DNA of 64,000 nucleotides from Psychrobacter sp. NG25 (GCF_015234355.1 NZ_JADGMV010000002.1:248001-312000); one strand, 5' to 3'; positions 46,688 to 56,319 are shown, counted from the first letter of the stretch. Notes: generated from the sequence alone by a model not told the origin. Numbers and translations are program-made.

Positions 46688-47932
46688 TTAAGACACCACC
46701 AAGCGCATCAATTGGGTACTGATATAGCCACCAAATGTCCCTACTGCATAACCTAAAATACCTAAGAATACCCCGACAGGAGCCAGTGACGGATGAAACG
46801 CCGTTGCCACAATTGGCGCAGAGGATGCACCGCCAGTATTAGCATTGGAGCCAACCGCCAAAAAGAAAAACGGTGCTCGAATGAGTCGAGCGACAGCAAA
46901 GATAATCACGACGTGAATACTCATCCATAACAGACCGATTAGTAATAGTCGCCATTGCGAGACGATACCGGCCAGATTAATTTGCATACCAATAGCAGCA
47001 ATCAATATAAAGATAAATACGGTGCCGATTTTTGATGCACCCACATGGTCAAGCCGACGAATCTTAGTAAACGAAAAGATAACACCTATTAAAGTGATAA
47101 TTACCACCATCCAAAAAAATGAGCTGGCAAAGCTATACTGAACTGCCCATTTGTATGGGGCAAAAAATCCTGCAATTTGACCACCGATAAAGTGCGCCAC
47201 CCCTACCATAGCAAAGCATAAACCAAACATCACCATCAAGTCATTTAAAGTTGCTGGTCGCTCATTATCACGCTCATAATTTTCAACAGCTTTAACCACT
47301 TTATCAATACTGCTGGTATCCGCCCGCAAAAATCGATCTATTTTCTCGCTGTGTTTAGCCATGACTAAGATAGCCAATAACCATAATGAAGCATTGGTGG
47401 TATCGACCAAAATCATCATGCCAAATAAATCATCACTAACCCCAAACAGCTCTTTCATCGCGGCTTGATTGGCCGCCCCGCCGATCCAACTACCCGCCAC
47501 CGCTGAAAATCCGCGCCATAGCGTGTCATCTGTGAACATGCCAGGCGATATCCATTTAGCGACGCCCAGACTAATAGGACCACTGATGATAATGGCGATA
47601 CTGGCCGCGAAAAACATCGCAATCGCTTTCCAACCCAGGCCCAATATTTTGGGCACATCCATCGACAAGGTCATCAGTAGTAAACTTGCTGGTAGCAGAT
47701 AAGTGGCAGTAAATCCGTAAATCTGTGAGCCAATACCATCAGCGAAGACGCCTAAGCTATTCAGCGTCGCAGGTATAAAGCAGCACAGTACAATACCTGG
47801 CAGTACAGCATAAAACCGTTGCCAAAACCTACCGGGTAGACTTTGTGTATAAAACACCAAGCCGATAATGGCCATAATGATGCCAAAGGCCAATGGCAGA
47901 CTATCAATGGCTAAATGAGAAATGTCGGGCAT
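46688..47932 (-). CDS. DUF819 family integral membrane protein
   Basis: A 414-residue inner-membrane protein with about 12 hydrophobic segments, recognisable from SAVAGSWIGGAANQAAMKE and VGSNANTGGASSAPIVATAF, which are conserved in DUF819 (YjcL-like). I start at the ATG at 47932 with GGAGT 9 bp upstream; an in-frame TTG lies 21 codons earlier and would add a hydrophobic extension. The substrate of this family is not known; the topology resembles carboxylate or amino-acid transporters. Confidence 0.85.
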   Translation of the reverse strand: MPDISHLAIDSLPLAFGIIMAIIGLVFYTQSLPGRFWQRFYAVLPGIVLCCFIPATLNSLGVFADGIGSQIYGFTATYLLPASLLLMTLSMDVPKILGLGWKAIAMFFAASIAIIISGPISLGVAKWISPGMFTDDTLWRGFSAVAGSWIGGAANQAAMKELFGVSDDLFGMMILVDTTNASLWLLAILVMAKHSEKIDRFLRADTSSIDKVVKAVENYERDNERPATLNDLMVMFGLCFAMVGVAHFIGGQIAGFFAPYKWAVQYSFASSFFWMVVIITLIGVIFSFTKIRRLDHVGASKIGTVFIFILIAAIGMQINLAGIVSQWRLLLIGLLWMSIHVVIIFAVARLIRAPFFFLAVGSNANTGGASSAPIVATAFHPSLAPVGVFLGILGYAVGTFGGYISTQLMRLVVS

Positions 47933-48101
47933 CCAATGACTCCAGTGCGCACGATAAAAACTTGTCAGTATAGAGAAGGCAAAAAAAACGTGCAAGCCAC
48001 TATCGAATACAAAGCTAACTTTTACTCTGTTAGCTAAGTTAATCCTATTAATTATGCTCGAAGAGTATTAAGGCGGACAAAAACAAAGTTAGCAGACACA
48101 A

Positions 48102-48130
48102 AAAAGCCAGATAACAAGTATCTGGCTTTT
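48102..48130 (-). terminator. Terminator of the DEAD-box helicase gene
   Basis: AAAAGCCAGATA pairs with TATCTGGCTTTT around ACAAG, with a T run on the minus strand. Confidence 0.85.
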
Positions 48131-48200
48131 CAATGCTAGGTTATACGATTAAATTAAGTGATTTTATTAAAATCATTATTAGCCGTTAACGATAGCGTTA

Positions 48201-49859
48201 TTACGAGTTGTTACCACGGTTGCCGCCGTTTGGACGACCTTGGCCACGGCTGTCAGAACGACCAGCTGGACGACCTTGGCTGCCGCTTGGACGACCGCGA
48301 CCAGTTGCAGCGCGCTCACCACGTGGAACGCCAGTGCTATCACCACGGCTAGGGCCACCAGTACGCTTGCCTTGATAAGGCTTGCCACCTGAACGCTCAT
48401 TTGGCTTACCAGACGTGTCACGTGGCTTACCTTGATAACCGCTGTCATTGCTAGCGCGTTGACCAGTTGATGAGCTGTCGCTTGAACGACCACGAGCATT
48501 AGCAGGATTACCTTGATAACCACCGCTTGAACGACCACGGCCTTGACCATTACCACCGCCGTTAGAGCGACCACGACCACGGCCACGACCATTACCTTTG
48601 TTTTCGCTAGGTACGTATGTTTTCTTAGGTTCCATACCTTCGATGATGCATACTTCCATTTTGCGATCTAAATAACGGTTGATAGCGTTTAGCTGTGGAC
48701 GGTCATCCATGCTACATAAGCTGATAGCAATACCAGTACGACCAGCACGACCACAACGACCGATACGATGGACGTAATCTTCAGTTTGGCGTGGAAGATC
48801 ATAGTTGATAACGTGCGAGATTGCTGGGATGTCTAGACCACGAGCAGCAACGTCAGTCGCTACTAGGATTTTAACTTTACCATTACGCAAATCTTGAACG
48901 ATACGGTTACGCTTGCTTTGTGGCAAGTCACCATGTAGGAAGCTTGCTTTATGACCAGCTTCTTGTAACTGTTTTGCTAGTTTTTCAGTGCTACGTTTGG
49001 TAGCAGCAAAGATAATGATCTGTTCCATATCTTGCTGGCAAACGATTTTGTCAAGTAAACGGTTTTTGTGATCAAAATCATCACAGTAGTACACTTTTTC
49101 TTCGATGTGTGCAGATTCTACTTTGATTGATACACGCTCAGGGTTCTTAGTGAAACTGGCAGCGATTTTACCTACTGGGCCATCCCAAGTTGCAGAACAC
49201 ATGATGGTTTGACGATCAGTAGGAGCAGCGCGCAAGATGTCACTGATGTCATCAGCAAAACCCATGTCTAGCATGCGGTCAGCTTCATCAAGTACCAATA
49301 CTTCTAGGCTTGATAGATCAACACGACCAGCATTGATATGGTCAAGTAAACGACCAGGAGTTGCAACGATAACTTGAACGCCTTTTTTCAAAGCAGTGAT
49401 CTGACCATTGTACGGTGCGCCGCCAACTAGTGGTACACAGAACAGACCGCGCATATCTTTAGAGTATGTACGAACGCTGTCATGTACTTGCTGAGCAAGT
49501 TCACGCGTTGGCGTTAGGATAAGTGCTTTGGTTAATTTGTCAAAGCTAGTAGCGCGGCTTAAACGATCAAGTACTGGGATAACGAAAGCGGCAGTTTTAC
49601 CACTACCCGTTTGCGCTGACAATAGAAGGTCACGACCTGCTAGAGCAAAAGGAATAGCTTGTGCTTGGATAGGCGTTGGGTTGGTGTAACCACTGCGATC
49701 AAGTGCAGTTAGAATAGGCTTAGCGATGCCAAGATCAGTAAAAGTAACTTGATTTTCGTCAACAGCGTCAGTAGTAGCCGCTTGAGTGTCAGTGTTTGGG
49801 GTGTCAGTGCTTTCGATGATACCGTTTTCAGCGGCGATTGCAGATAAGATGTCAGTCAT
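48201..49859 (-). CDS. DEAD-box ATP-dependent RNA helicase with RG-rich tail
   Basis: A 552-residue helicase. Q motif (LTALDRSGYTNPTPIQ), Walker A AQTGSGKTAAF, PTRELAQQ, DEAD (VLDEADRML), SAT, and the C-terminal lobe motifs LHGDLPQSKR, VATDVAARGLDIP and HRIGRCGRAGRTG are all present. After about residue 415 the protein becomes an RG/RS/Gly/Asn-rich, disordered tail of about 135 residues, which may bind RNA or promote condensation. AAGGATTACT precedes the ATG. A long leader precedes it, as in cold-shock-regulated helicases such as CsdA, so cold control is plausible in a psychrotolerant host. Confidence 0.93.
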   Translation of the reverse strand: MTDILSAIAAENGIIESTDTPNTDTQAATTDAVDENQVTFTDLGIAKPILTALDRSGYTNPTPIQAQAIPFALAGRDLLLSAQTGSGKTAAFVIPVLDRLSRATSFDKLTKALILTPTRELAQQVHDSVRTYSKDMRGLFCVPLVGGAPYNGQITALKKGVQVIVATPGRLLDHINAGRVDLSSLEVLVLDEADRMLDMGFADDISDILRAAPTDRQTIMCSATWDGPVGKIAASFTKNPERVSIKVESAHIEEKVYYCDDFDHKNRLLDKIVCQQDMEQIIIFAATKRSTEKLAKQLQEAGHKASFLHGDLPQSKRNRIVQDLRNGKVKILVATDVAARGLDIPAISHVINYDLPRQTEDYVHRIGRCGRAGRTGIAISLCSMDDRPQLNAINRYLDRKMEVCIIEGMEPKKTYVPSENKGNGRGRGRGRSNGGGNGQGRGRSSGGYQGNPANARGRSSDSSSTGQRASNDSGYQGKPRDTSGKPNERSGGKPYQGKRTGGPSRGDSTGVPRGERAATGRGRPSGSQGRPAGRSDSRGQGRPNGGNRGNNS

Positions 49860-50442
49860 AGTAATCCTTGGTAAGTATAAGTTGCTGTAAATTCAGCAAA
49901 CTTGATGCATACCACTGATAACCGTTCATCACGCTGCCTTTATTAAAGAATCACCGGACCACTGTAAGAGTGTCGATGATCAGAAACCCAGCCAATAGAG
50001 CTGTTGTTTCTACAATAAATGCGTTCGTGCTGTCTGACGTATTTTGGTGGTAGTGCCGAGTGTCTTATCCTTGCTTGATATACGCGCATTATCGATGCTT
50101 TGTCTAAAGCAGATAAAGGCAAACAGCAACCAATCTAATCCATACTCATGGAACAGTAGATAAGATATGAGTCAAAAATAACGGATATTTTAAAAGGTTA
50201 TTTAAGTACACAAAATCATCGGCAACAATTACTTATGGTCATCCTAGACCCAAAATCGCAGGCGATGTTATCAATCTCATAATTCACGAAAGCTATAAGC
50301 TAACGTGGCGACGTAGTATATCATAATAAAAGTACAGTTGTACCTTTTATTTGATAATGATAGAAATAATCTTGGCTTAGTCTGCAAGGTTAACTTTTAA
50401 CCATGTATGTTAGCCATGTTTAATATACGCTAAATGTATGAC
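49860..50442 (-). promoter_or_regulatory. Long leader upstream of the helicase gene
   Basis: 583 bp without a gene lie between the DUF1176 stop and the helicase start. The region has no clear ORF. A long 5' untranslated leader is typical of cold-shock mRNAs, but I could not assign promoter boxes or a cold box with confidence, so length is the main support. Confidence 0.35.
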
Positions 50443-51525
50443 TTATTGTGCTGTTTTAACGTCAGTGACATAGGTCGGTAGTTGCCATGCCCCACCAACT
50501 TCAATCATGCGGCACAGCCCAGTACTGCTCTGATTGCTTTTTTCAAACGATTTTCCTGTCCATATCCAATCAGTCTTAGTTAAGCAGTCACCGATACCAC
50601 GACCTTTTTGTACTGAAGTGACTATACCTTTATCGTAGTCAGTAGCGTTGGTCGTTACCAGTGTTGGATTGTAAGGTTTGGTGTCATTGATGACCCAGGC
50701 ACCCGCCCCTGTATTATAAGCACTCGTCCAGCAGTCATGCTGTGCTATCAATTTCGAGCTGTTCAGGCGACTAACTCGCCATGGTGATTTATCTGACAAA
50801 TTTGGGCAGTCACCATCGACATCTTTGATAGTGCCTTTCATCAGTGCGGCCAATTGCGACGACTTCATGACAAACTTTTTCTTATCATTCACGGCGGCAT
50901 TTGGTTTAGGCGCGACAAAACGTAGGATAGGCGCCGCTTTAGGTGCTAATACTCCGCTATTAGGTTTAACTGCACTGGCATGATCAATAAAAGCGCTCGA
51001 TGTCCCTACTCGCCCCTGTGCTTCGTCCGCTTTGAGCATAACGGCACTAGCGCCTTTATCAGATAGCTGCCAACGTGAGTTGCGCAGTACCAGTTCGATA
51101 TTGCTTGATTTGGTCAGCGCCTCTAACAGCGCGGTTACTTGCGCTTTAGTCAGTTCGGCACTACCAGCTGTGGCCGAAAACGGCTGAGTTTCACCATAGT
51201 CTTTATCATTAATAAACAATGATATACGGTGACGGTTACCCAATTTCATCAAGGCTTTAGAAGAGCTCTCTTTGGCCCCGCCAATTTTTACTTTGCCATC
51301 CACGCTTGCATTCGCACCTGCACGGCGTGTGAGTAATACAGATATAGGGAATTCGCTATTGTTTTCTGCTTGATAGCCTGCCAGTCGGCACGTACGGGTA
51401 TTGTCACAAGCAACCTGCCAATCTTGGCTGGTCAGCTCAACGCCTGAATGTGCCATACTTGCTGTACTAAATAAAGTGGTGCTGATAGCAGCAAGTAAAG
51501 ATAATCGTATTTTATTTTTTATCAT
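50443..51525 (-). CDS. DUF1176 family exported protein
   Basis: A 360-residue protein with a signal peptide (MIKNKIRLSLLAAISTTLFSTASMA) and the DUF1176 pattern (SQDWQVACDNTRTCRLAGYQ, LLTRRAGANASVDGKVKI, HDCWTSAYNTGAGAWVINDTKPYNP). The start is doubtful: the frame is open for 65 further codons to 51720, but starting there would bury the signal peptide, so I choose the ATG at 51523-51525. No strong ribosome site is visible there. It has several Cys in the mature part and is probably periplasmic. Function unknown. Confidence 0.72.
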   Translation of the reverse strand: MIKNKIRLSLLAAISTTLFSTASMAHSGVELTSQDWQVACDNTRTCRLAGYQAENNSEFPISVLLTRRAGANASVDGKVKIGGAKESSSKALMKLGNRHRISLFINDKDYGETQPFSATAGSAELTKAQVTALLEALTKSSNIELVLRNSRWQLSDKGASAVMLKADEAQGRVGTSSAFIDHASAVKPNSGVLAPKAAPILRFVAPKPNAAVNDKKKFVMKSSQLAALMKGTIKDVDGDCPNLSDKSPWRVSRLNSSKLIAQHDCWTSAYNTGAGAWVINDTKPYNPTLVTTNATDYDKGIVTSVQKGRGIGDCLTKTDWIWTGKSFEKSNQSSTGLCRMIEVGGAWQLPTYVTDVKTAQ

Positions 51526-51908
51526 TAATAAGGGTGTCTTTTTTGTTTTTTTAGAATTAAGTCTTAGACGAGTGGTATCGTTCGGGCGTGAGTATGGAGA
51601 GACGTCTATATGTCGATGGTCCTGCGCGGCCTTGATCTGAGAATAGCAAACAGCAAAGCGATCAGGGCTTGTCTGTAGTGATATATCTATCAGCTTACGG
51701 TTATCGTCATTCATAGTCATTACTCATCAATAGAAGCAGTACAAATATCTACCCACTAGGGCAGTGTCTGCTATCTTAACGTATCAATGTTTCTATCTGT
51801 TATACTAATGTACTATTATGTAAACGGGCAAGTATATGATTATTTTAATATAACCATATATAAATACAGAATAACTGCGAGTTGAATGGTTATAAATGTC
51901 TATAAAAT

Positions 51909-51941
51909 AAGGCTGATAAGCAATCTGCTTATCAGCCTTTT
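51909..51941. terminator. Terminator hairpin downstream of GST gene
   Basis: AAGGCTGATAAGCA pairs with TGCTTATCAGCCTT around a 3-nt loop, with A/T-rich flanks on both sides. Confidence 0.75.
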
Positions 51942-51966
51942 GGTTATTAATATATGTATTGTTCAG

Positions 51967-52064
51967 CTATAGTCAAACTCTAAAAAAGGTACAAGGTAGC
52001 CGACTTTAGATTGTACATATAGGAAGGCTAACGCCGTAGCAGTTTAGTCGCTCTCTGATTATAG
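51967..52064. mobile_element. Diverged MITE-like element abutting the GST gene
   Basis: The left end CTATAGTCAAACTCTAAAAAAGG resembles the right end of the element at 62612-62718 (read inverted), and the right end (TGATTATAG) is an imperfect inverted copy of its own left end. It stops exactly at the stop codon of the GST gene. Weakly conserved; may be an old copy. Confidence 0.35.
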
Positions 52065-52886
52065 TTAGCCCATTGATTGCAGTGGCAACTCTACAGCACG
52101 CTTAATCGCTGGTCGCTCAGCAATAGCTTCTGCCCAACGTTTTACGTGAGTATAATCATCTACTTGTAAAAACTCTGCTGCGTCATAAAGCTTACCAAGC
52201 ACTAGCTGACCATACCATGACCAAATGAGCATATCCGCGATATTGTAATCCGCATCATCGTTACCACACATGTACTTATTGTCTTTTAAGTGGATATTAA
52301 GTACATCAAGCTGACGTTTGGCTTCCATCGTATAGCGGTTGATTGGGTACTCTAATGGTTCGGGCGCATAAGCATAGAAATGTCCAAAGCCGCCGCCGAG
52401 AAACGGCGCACTACCCATCTGCCACATCACCCAAGATAGGCAGTCGGCGCGCGCTTTGCCAGCCGATAAAGGGATAAATTTGCCAAACTTTTCTGCTAAA
52501 TACATTAAGATGGCACCAGACTCAAAGATCGCAATAGGCTCACCGTCGTTTCTGTTAGAATGATCGACCAAAGCTGGGATTTTTGAGTTGGGGTTTATGG
52601 TCACAAAGCCAGAGCCAAATTGCTCGCCCTCAGAAATGTCAACTTTATACGCATCGTACTCAGCGCCTTTGACACCAATTTCGGCCAGCTCTTCTAGTAG
52701 CATGTTTACCTTGACGCCATTTGGTGTATTCAATGAATACAACTGTAGTGGCGCATTGCCTACTGGTAGCTCTTTATTAAAACGTGCGCCAGCTGTCGGG
52801 CTATTGATATTAGCGAACTTACCACCGCTTTCTTTATCTTGCGTCCAAATTTTTGGTGGTACATATTTATTATTATCCTGACTCAT
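52065..52886 (-). CDS. yghU: Glutathione S-transferase family, YghU-like
   Basis: A 273-residue protein of the nu-class/YghU group of GSTs (disulfide-bond reductase type). The N-terminal thioredoxin fold contains LYSLNTPNGVKVNMLLEEL, with the TPNG motif typical of this group, and FGSGFVTINPNSKIPALVD plus the cis-Pro; the C-terminal helical domain follows with WVMWQMGSAPFLGGGFGHF. Two ATGs are adjacent; I use the second because GAGG lies 7 bp before it. It may reduce organic peroxides or disulfides with glutathione. Confidence 0.9.
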   Translation of the reverse strand: MSQDNNKYVPPKIWTQDKESGGKFANINSPTAGARFNKELPVGNAPLQLYSLNTPNGVKVNMLLEELAEIGVKGAEYDAYKVDISEGEQFGSGFVTINPNSKIPALVDHSNRNDGEPIAIFESGAILMYLAEKFGKFIPLSAGKARADCLSWVMWQMGSAPFLGGGFGHFYAYAPEPLEYPINRYTMEAKRQLDVLNIHLKDNKYMCGNDDADYNIADMLIWSWYGQLVLGKLYDAAEFLQVDDYTHVKRWAEAIAERPAIKRAVELPLQSMG

Positions 52887-53108
52887 CATTTATCCTCAGT
52901 TTATTTTTATGGATATAGCGAGTGTTTACTATAACGAGAACCACTCCCTACATTAAAGTCCTCTCTTGTAATCAATGTAATTGCGGTTAGGTTTTTTATT
53001 TTTCCACTTTGACAGCGCACCGTTACCTTGAGTCACTTTTATTATAGTGCTCTAGTCGTTAATATACTTTTTTGCTTGTTTTATAATCAGATATCCAATG
53101 AGATTTAC

Positions 53109-54485
53109 ATGGTAACGCTAACTCCAACGCAAGATAAATACTTACCTTATGTGCTAGCGGTAGCGCTGTTCATGCAGATTTTGGACGCTACTATTTTAAA
53201 CACGTCCTTACCGCAAATGGCACAGGCGTTGGGTGAATCGCCACTGAAGATGCAATGGGCAGTGATCAGTTATGCCTTGACCTTGGCTATATTCATTCCC
53301 ATCAGTGGTTTTTTGGCGGACAAATATGGCACACGTCGGGTATTTCTATCGGCCATTATCATTTTTTGTATTGGCTCGTTGCTGTGTGCCGCCTCACCTA
53401 CGCTAGATTTTTTGATTGGCTCACGCATCGTTCAGGGTATTGGCGGCGCGATGATGACGCCTGTGGCTCGTTTGATACTGGTTAAGTCTTATCCTCGCAA
53501 CAAGCTCTTGACTGTGATGAACTTTGCGGTGATACCGGCATTGGTCGCGCCGTTAGTTGGCCCAGTATTGGGTGGTTATATCGTACAATATGCCAGCTGG
53601 CATTGGATATTTTTGATTAATATTCCGATGGGTATCGTCGGTTTTATCATGGGCAAAAAGCTAGTGCCTGCATTATTTGAAGATACCAAGCGTCTTGATT
53701 GGACAGGGTTTTTATTGTTTGCGGCAGCCGCTTGTGGATTTACGCTAGCGGTAGAGTTCGGCTCACAGGCAGGACGAGAGCTTTATGGATTGTTCTGTGG
53801 TCTGGGTGCGGGCCTGCTGATAGGGGCTTATATCTGGCATGCCAAAAAGCGTGATGCACCGCTGTTTCCTTTGAGCCTATTTGATATCCGTACCTTCCGC
53901 ATTGGTATTACGGGTAACTTATTCACGCGACTCGGTATCAGTGCGGTTCCGTTCCTGCTACCGCTACTATTACAGGTGGTGTTTGAGTACTCACCTTCAC
54001 AGGCAGGCTGGTTGCTTGCACCTATCGCTGTAGGTGCCATCGGCATCAAACCATGGGTGAGTAAAATCATTCAGCGTTACAGCTATCGCACCGTATTGGT
54101 TTATAACACCTTTTTTATGGGTTCTCTTATCATTGTGTTGGCACAGTTCAATGACGCATCACAATGGCTGTGGTTCATACCCATCTTGACTGTCATGGGG
54201 GCTTGTAATTCTATGCAGTTCAGCGCGATGAATACCATTACTATTGGCGATTTGCATGGTACACAGACCAGTAGTGGCAACAGCCTCATGGCGGTTAATC
54301 AGCAATTGGCAATTAGCTTCGGTATTGCTTTTGGTGCAGCAGTACTTAACTTGCTGCGGGAGAGGTTTGAGCTAGATACCTTAGCCGCATTCCAGACCAC
54401 CTATTGGATACTTGGTATTCTAACCATACTCTCAGGATTGTACTTTTTACGTCTAAAGCCTGAAGATGGTCGCGGTCTATATTAG
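53109..54485 (+). CDS. MFS transporter (DHA2/multidrug type)
   Basis: A 458-residue polytopic protein. Motifs: DATILNTSLPQMA in helix 1, GFLADKYGTRRVFL (motif A), RIVQGIGGAMMTPVARL (helix 4), and VAPLVGPVLGGYIV (antiporter motif C). I count about 13-14 membrane segments. The chosen start (ATG at 53109) removes a 27-codon TTG-initiated extension. It resembles MdtD/EmrB-type exporters, so drug or metabolite export is probable; the substrate is unknown. It stands alone, divergent from the GST gene. Confidence 0.85.
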   Translation: MVTLTPTQDKYLPYVLAVALFMQILDATILNTSLPQMAQALGESPLKMQWAVISYALTLAIFIPISGFLADKYGTRRVFLSAIIIFCIGSLLCAASPTLDFLIGSRIVQGIGGAMMTPVARLILVKSYPRNKLLTVMNFAVIPALVAPLVGPVLGGYIVQYASWHWIFLINIPMGIVGFIMGKKLVPALFEDTKRLDWTGFLLFAAAACGFTLAVEFGSQAGRELYGLFCGLGAGLLIGAYIWHAKKRDAPLFPLSLFDIRTFRIGITGNLFTRLGISAVPFLLPLLLQVVFEYSPSQAGWLLAPIAVGAIGIKPWVSKIIQRYSYRTVLVYNTFFMGSLIIVLAQFNDASQWLWFIPILTVMGACNSMQFSAMNTITIGDLHGTQTSSGNSLMAVNQQLAISFGIAFGAAVLNLLRERFELDTLAAFQTTYWILGILTILSGLYFLRLKPEDGRGLY

Positions 54486-54525
54486 AGTATGCCGAATAGA
54501 GTCTGTCGAATTTTAGACATAAAAA

Positions 54526-54567
54526 TGCCAGCGTATGTTTTGGTTTGTGACCAATCATAGGCTGGCA
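54526..54567. terminator. Hairpin between converging MFS and bacterioferritin genes
   Basis: TGCCAGC pairs with GCTGGCA across a 28-nt loop containing a further GGT/ACC pairing, in the short space between converging genes. No long T run. Confidence 0.45.
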
Positions 54568-54605
54568 AGTTTAGAAAATATGATCTATTTATCTATCACA
54601 TCATC

Positions 54606-55088
54606 TTATGGCGCGTCATCATCACTCATTTGTGATTGGATGTATCGTTCTATCCCAACAGTCTTAATCAAATCTTCTTGTGTGTCTAACCAGTCTTCAT
54701 ACTCTTCATTGCCATCTTTTAAGATGACCAATAACTGGCGAGATACGTAGTCAGATTTTGTCTCACATAACGTGATAGCGTCTGTGATAATTGCAAATTT
54801 TTGCTTTTCTAAACGCAAATTGCAGTCAATCATTTCAGGCACATCTTCAGCGATGAACATCTTGCCATAATCTTGCAAATTCGGTAAACCGCCTAGCAAT
54901 AAAATCCGTGCAATCAAATCATCAGACCATTTCATCTCGGCGATAGACTGCTTATAAAAGCTTTCATTAAGGGCTTCTAATCCCCAATGACGTGCAATGC
55001 GAGCATGTAAAAAGTACTGATTAATAGCAATCAGCGACTGTCCAAGTACTTTATTTAAAGCACGAATGACCTCTTTATCCCCTTTCAT
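54606..55088 (-). CDS. bfr: Bacterioferritin subunit, haem-binding type without ferroxidase ligands
   Basis: A 160-residue Bfr. Using E. coli Bfr numbering, the haem ligand Met52 is kept (AEMKWSDD), but ferroxidase ligands are lost: Glu18 is Ser, His54 is Trp, and the Glu127-x2-His130 region reads GNEEYE with no His. This is the beta type, expected to bind haem between subunits but not oxidise iron. It pairs with the next gene, which shows the opposite pattern. The two probably form a mixed 24-mer that stores iron. AGAGAGATA precedes the ATG. Confidence 0.92.
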   Translation of the reverse strand: MKGDKEVIRALNKVLGQSLIAINQYFLHARIARHWGLEALNESFYKQSIAEMKWSDDLIARILLLGGLPNLQDYGKMFIAEDVPEMIDCNLRLEKQKFAIITDAITLCETKSDYVSRQLLVILKDGNEEYEDWLDTQEDLIKTVGIERYIQSQMSDDDAP

Positions 55089-55165
55089 TATCTCTCTCCT
55101 TATTCATTTATTATTTAAGCTAAATATTATTCATCTAATTATCTAGGACACACCCTAGCATAATG

Positions 55166-55654
55166 TTAGATGAGATTAGGAGTGACTTCAGCCATTTGGC
55201 TTTGTAGATAATTTGGCAGACCAATCATATCAATTAGGCGCAGTTGTTGCTCAAGCCAATGAGCATGGTCTTCTTCAGTGTCTTTTAGTTGCTCAACCAG
55301 CATCTCACGTGTGACATAGTCATGCTCTGCTTCACAGATAGCAATGCCATCCTTTAAGTGCTGCTGTACTTGATACTCTAGGTTAAGGTCAAGTTGAAGC
55401 ATTTCGGGAACAGTAGCGCCGATATTTATTGCATCAACCGTCATTTTAGGCGTGCCACCTAACATTAGGATACGGCGAATAATGGCTTGGGCATGCAATG
55501 TTTCATCAGCCATCTCATGATGGATACGGTCATACAACTTGCCATAATGCCACTCAGCATACATTTCTGAATGAATAAAATACTGATCACGAGCGGCAAG
55601 CTCACCACCTAACAAAAAATTCAAATAATCAATGACTTTTGGGCTACCTATCAT
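55166..55654 (-). CDS. bfr: Bacterioferritin subunit, ferroxidase type without haem Met
   Basis: A 162-residue Bfr. Ferroxidase ligands are complete: Glu18 ([11 protein letters not shown]), Glu51 and His54 (DETLHAQ), Glu94 (LNLEYQ), Glu127 and His130 (TEEDHAHW). The haem Met52 position is Thr, so this alpha-type subunit should oxidise Fe(II) but cannot ligate haem in the usual way. It lies 77 bp upstream of the haem-type gene in the same direction, so both are likely cotranscribed. Start has GGGAG upstream. Confidence 0.93.
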   Translation of the reverse strand: MIGSPKVIDYLNFLLGGELAARDQYFIHSEMYAEWHYGKLYDRIHHEMADETLHAQAIIRRILMLGGTPKMTVDAINIGATVPEMLQLDLNLEYQVQQHLKDGIAICEAEHDYVTREMLVEQLKDTEEDHAHWLEQQLRLIDMIGLPNYLQSQMAEVTPNLI

Positions 55655-56036
55655 AACTTATACTCCCCTATTTATACTTTACTGCTCACAGTGCATTCAT
55701 AATTACCCATATAAGGATAGTGTTATTAGCAAACTGAGTAGTAGATATCAAAACCAACAAAATGCCTTACAGCGTCAGACATATATAGTAGCATACCGGC
55801 TCTGATATCGCTTGTAACGTTAGGAACTAAGAATAAGATGCTAATTGAGAATAATAATTAGCTAGCGTCAATCCTGACTATTAAAGGCGACTGAGGTCAA
55901 TAAAATAGGTGTATTGGCGAAGTTATAAGGACGCTTGCAACTTACTCTTTATATATAATGGTTAAAGAGTAAGTGAAGTATGTTGGATATTTTGTGTGAG
56001 GCTAAAGCTCATTGTTGTTTTAAAGATTGATGGTGC
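55655..56036. other. Gene-free region upstream of the bacterioferritin genes
   Basis: About 380 bp without a gene. It contains a palindromic A/T-rich site CTAATT...AATTAG at 55841-55861 whose centre (GAGAATAATAATT) is Fur-box-like. It probably holds the bfr promoter; I see no other feature. Confidence 0.4.
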
Positions 56037-56228
56037 TTAAACGGCGTAAGCTAAGACATCAAGTTTAGCATGGTGCTCTTCTAGGTAATCATTGACCATA
56101 GGTTCGCAGCAACCACAGCAAGTCGCTACATCAAGCGTGTCTTTCAAACCATCAAGCGTATCAATGCCTGAAGCAATAGCTGCTTTAATTTGCTTTTCTT
56201 TTACGTCATTGCAGATGCATACGTACAT
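56037..56228 (-). CDS. bfd: Bacterioferritin-associated ferredoxin
   Basis: A 63-residue [2Fe-2S] protein. The four cluster cysteines are visible: Cys4 and Cys6 (YVCICNDV) and the CCGCC group around 37-41. Bfd docks on bacterioferritin and feeds electrons to the haem so that stored Fe(III) is reduced and released. AGGAG lies upstream of the start. It sits near the bfr pair, and the Fur-like site upstream is the best in the window, as expected for a protein needed when iron is scarce. Confidence 0.95.
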   Translation of the reverse strand: MYVCICNDVKEKQIKAAIASGIDTLDGLKDTLDVATCCGCCEPMVNDYLEEHHAKLDVLAYAV

Positions 56229-56300
56229 GAACTAACTCCTACGAATATCGCTATTCAATAACTACTGGCTAATCATTTTTACTGCTTGACCTATAATAAC

Positions 56301-56319
56301 GATAACTATTATCATTTTC
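56301..56319 (-). promoter_or_regulatory. Fur box upstream of bfd
   Basis: GATAACTATTATCATTTTC matches the Fur consensus at 15 of 19 positions, 73 bp before the bfd start. It predicts induction of bfd under iron limitation. Confidence 0.75.

Larger units (their letters stand above)
51526..52064. other. Gene-free space between DUF1176 and GST genes
   Basis: The first 195 bp stay open in the DUF1176 frame. The rest is AT-rich, with a terminator hairpin at 51909-51939 and a MITE-like element at 51967-52064. I see no further gene. Confidence 0.5.

Noticed and set aside
48158..48592. Long Val/Ala-rich frame and repeats opposite the helicase tail
   Set aside because: It is a shadow of the RG-repeat coding sequence; composition and position are fully explained by the helicase gene.
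48201..48600. Repeated short GC-rich units that could suggest a CRISPR array
   Set aside because: Units are irregular, in frame and encode the RG-rich tail; no equal spacers are present. I see no CRISPR array anywhere in the window.
51526..51720. 65-codon N-terminal extension of the DUF1176 protein
   Set aside because: It would place a typical signal peptide inside the protein; I kept the shorter form, though no strong ribosome site supports either start.
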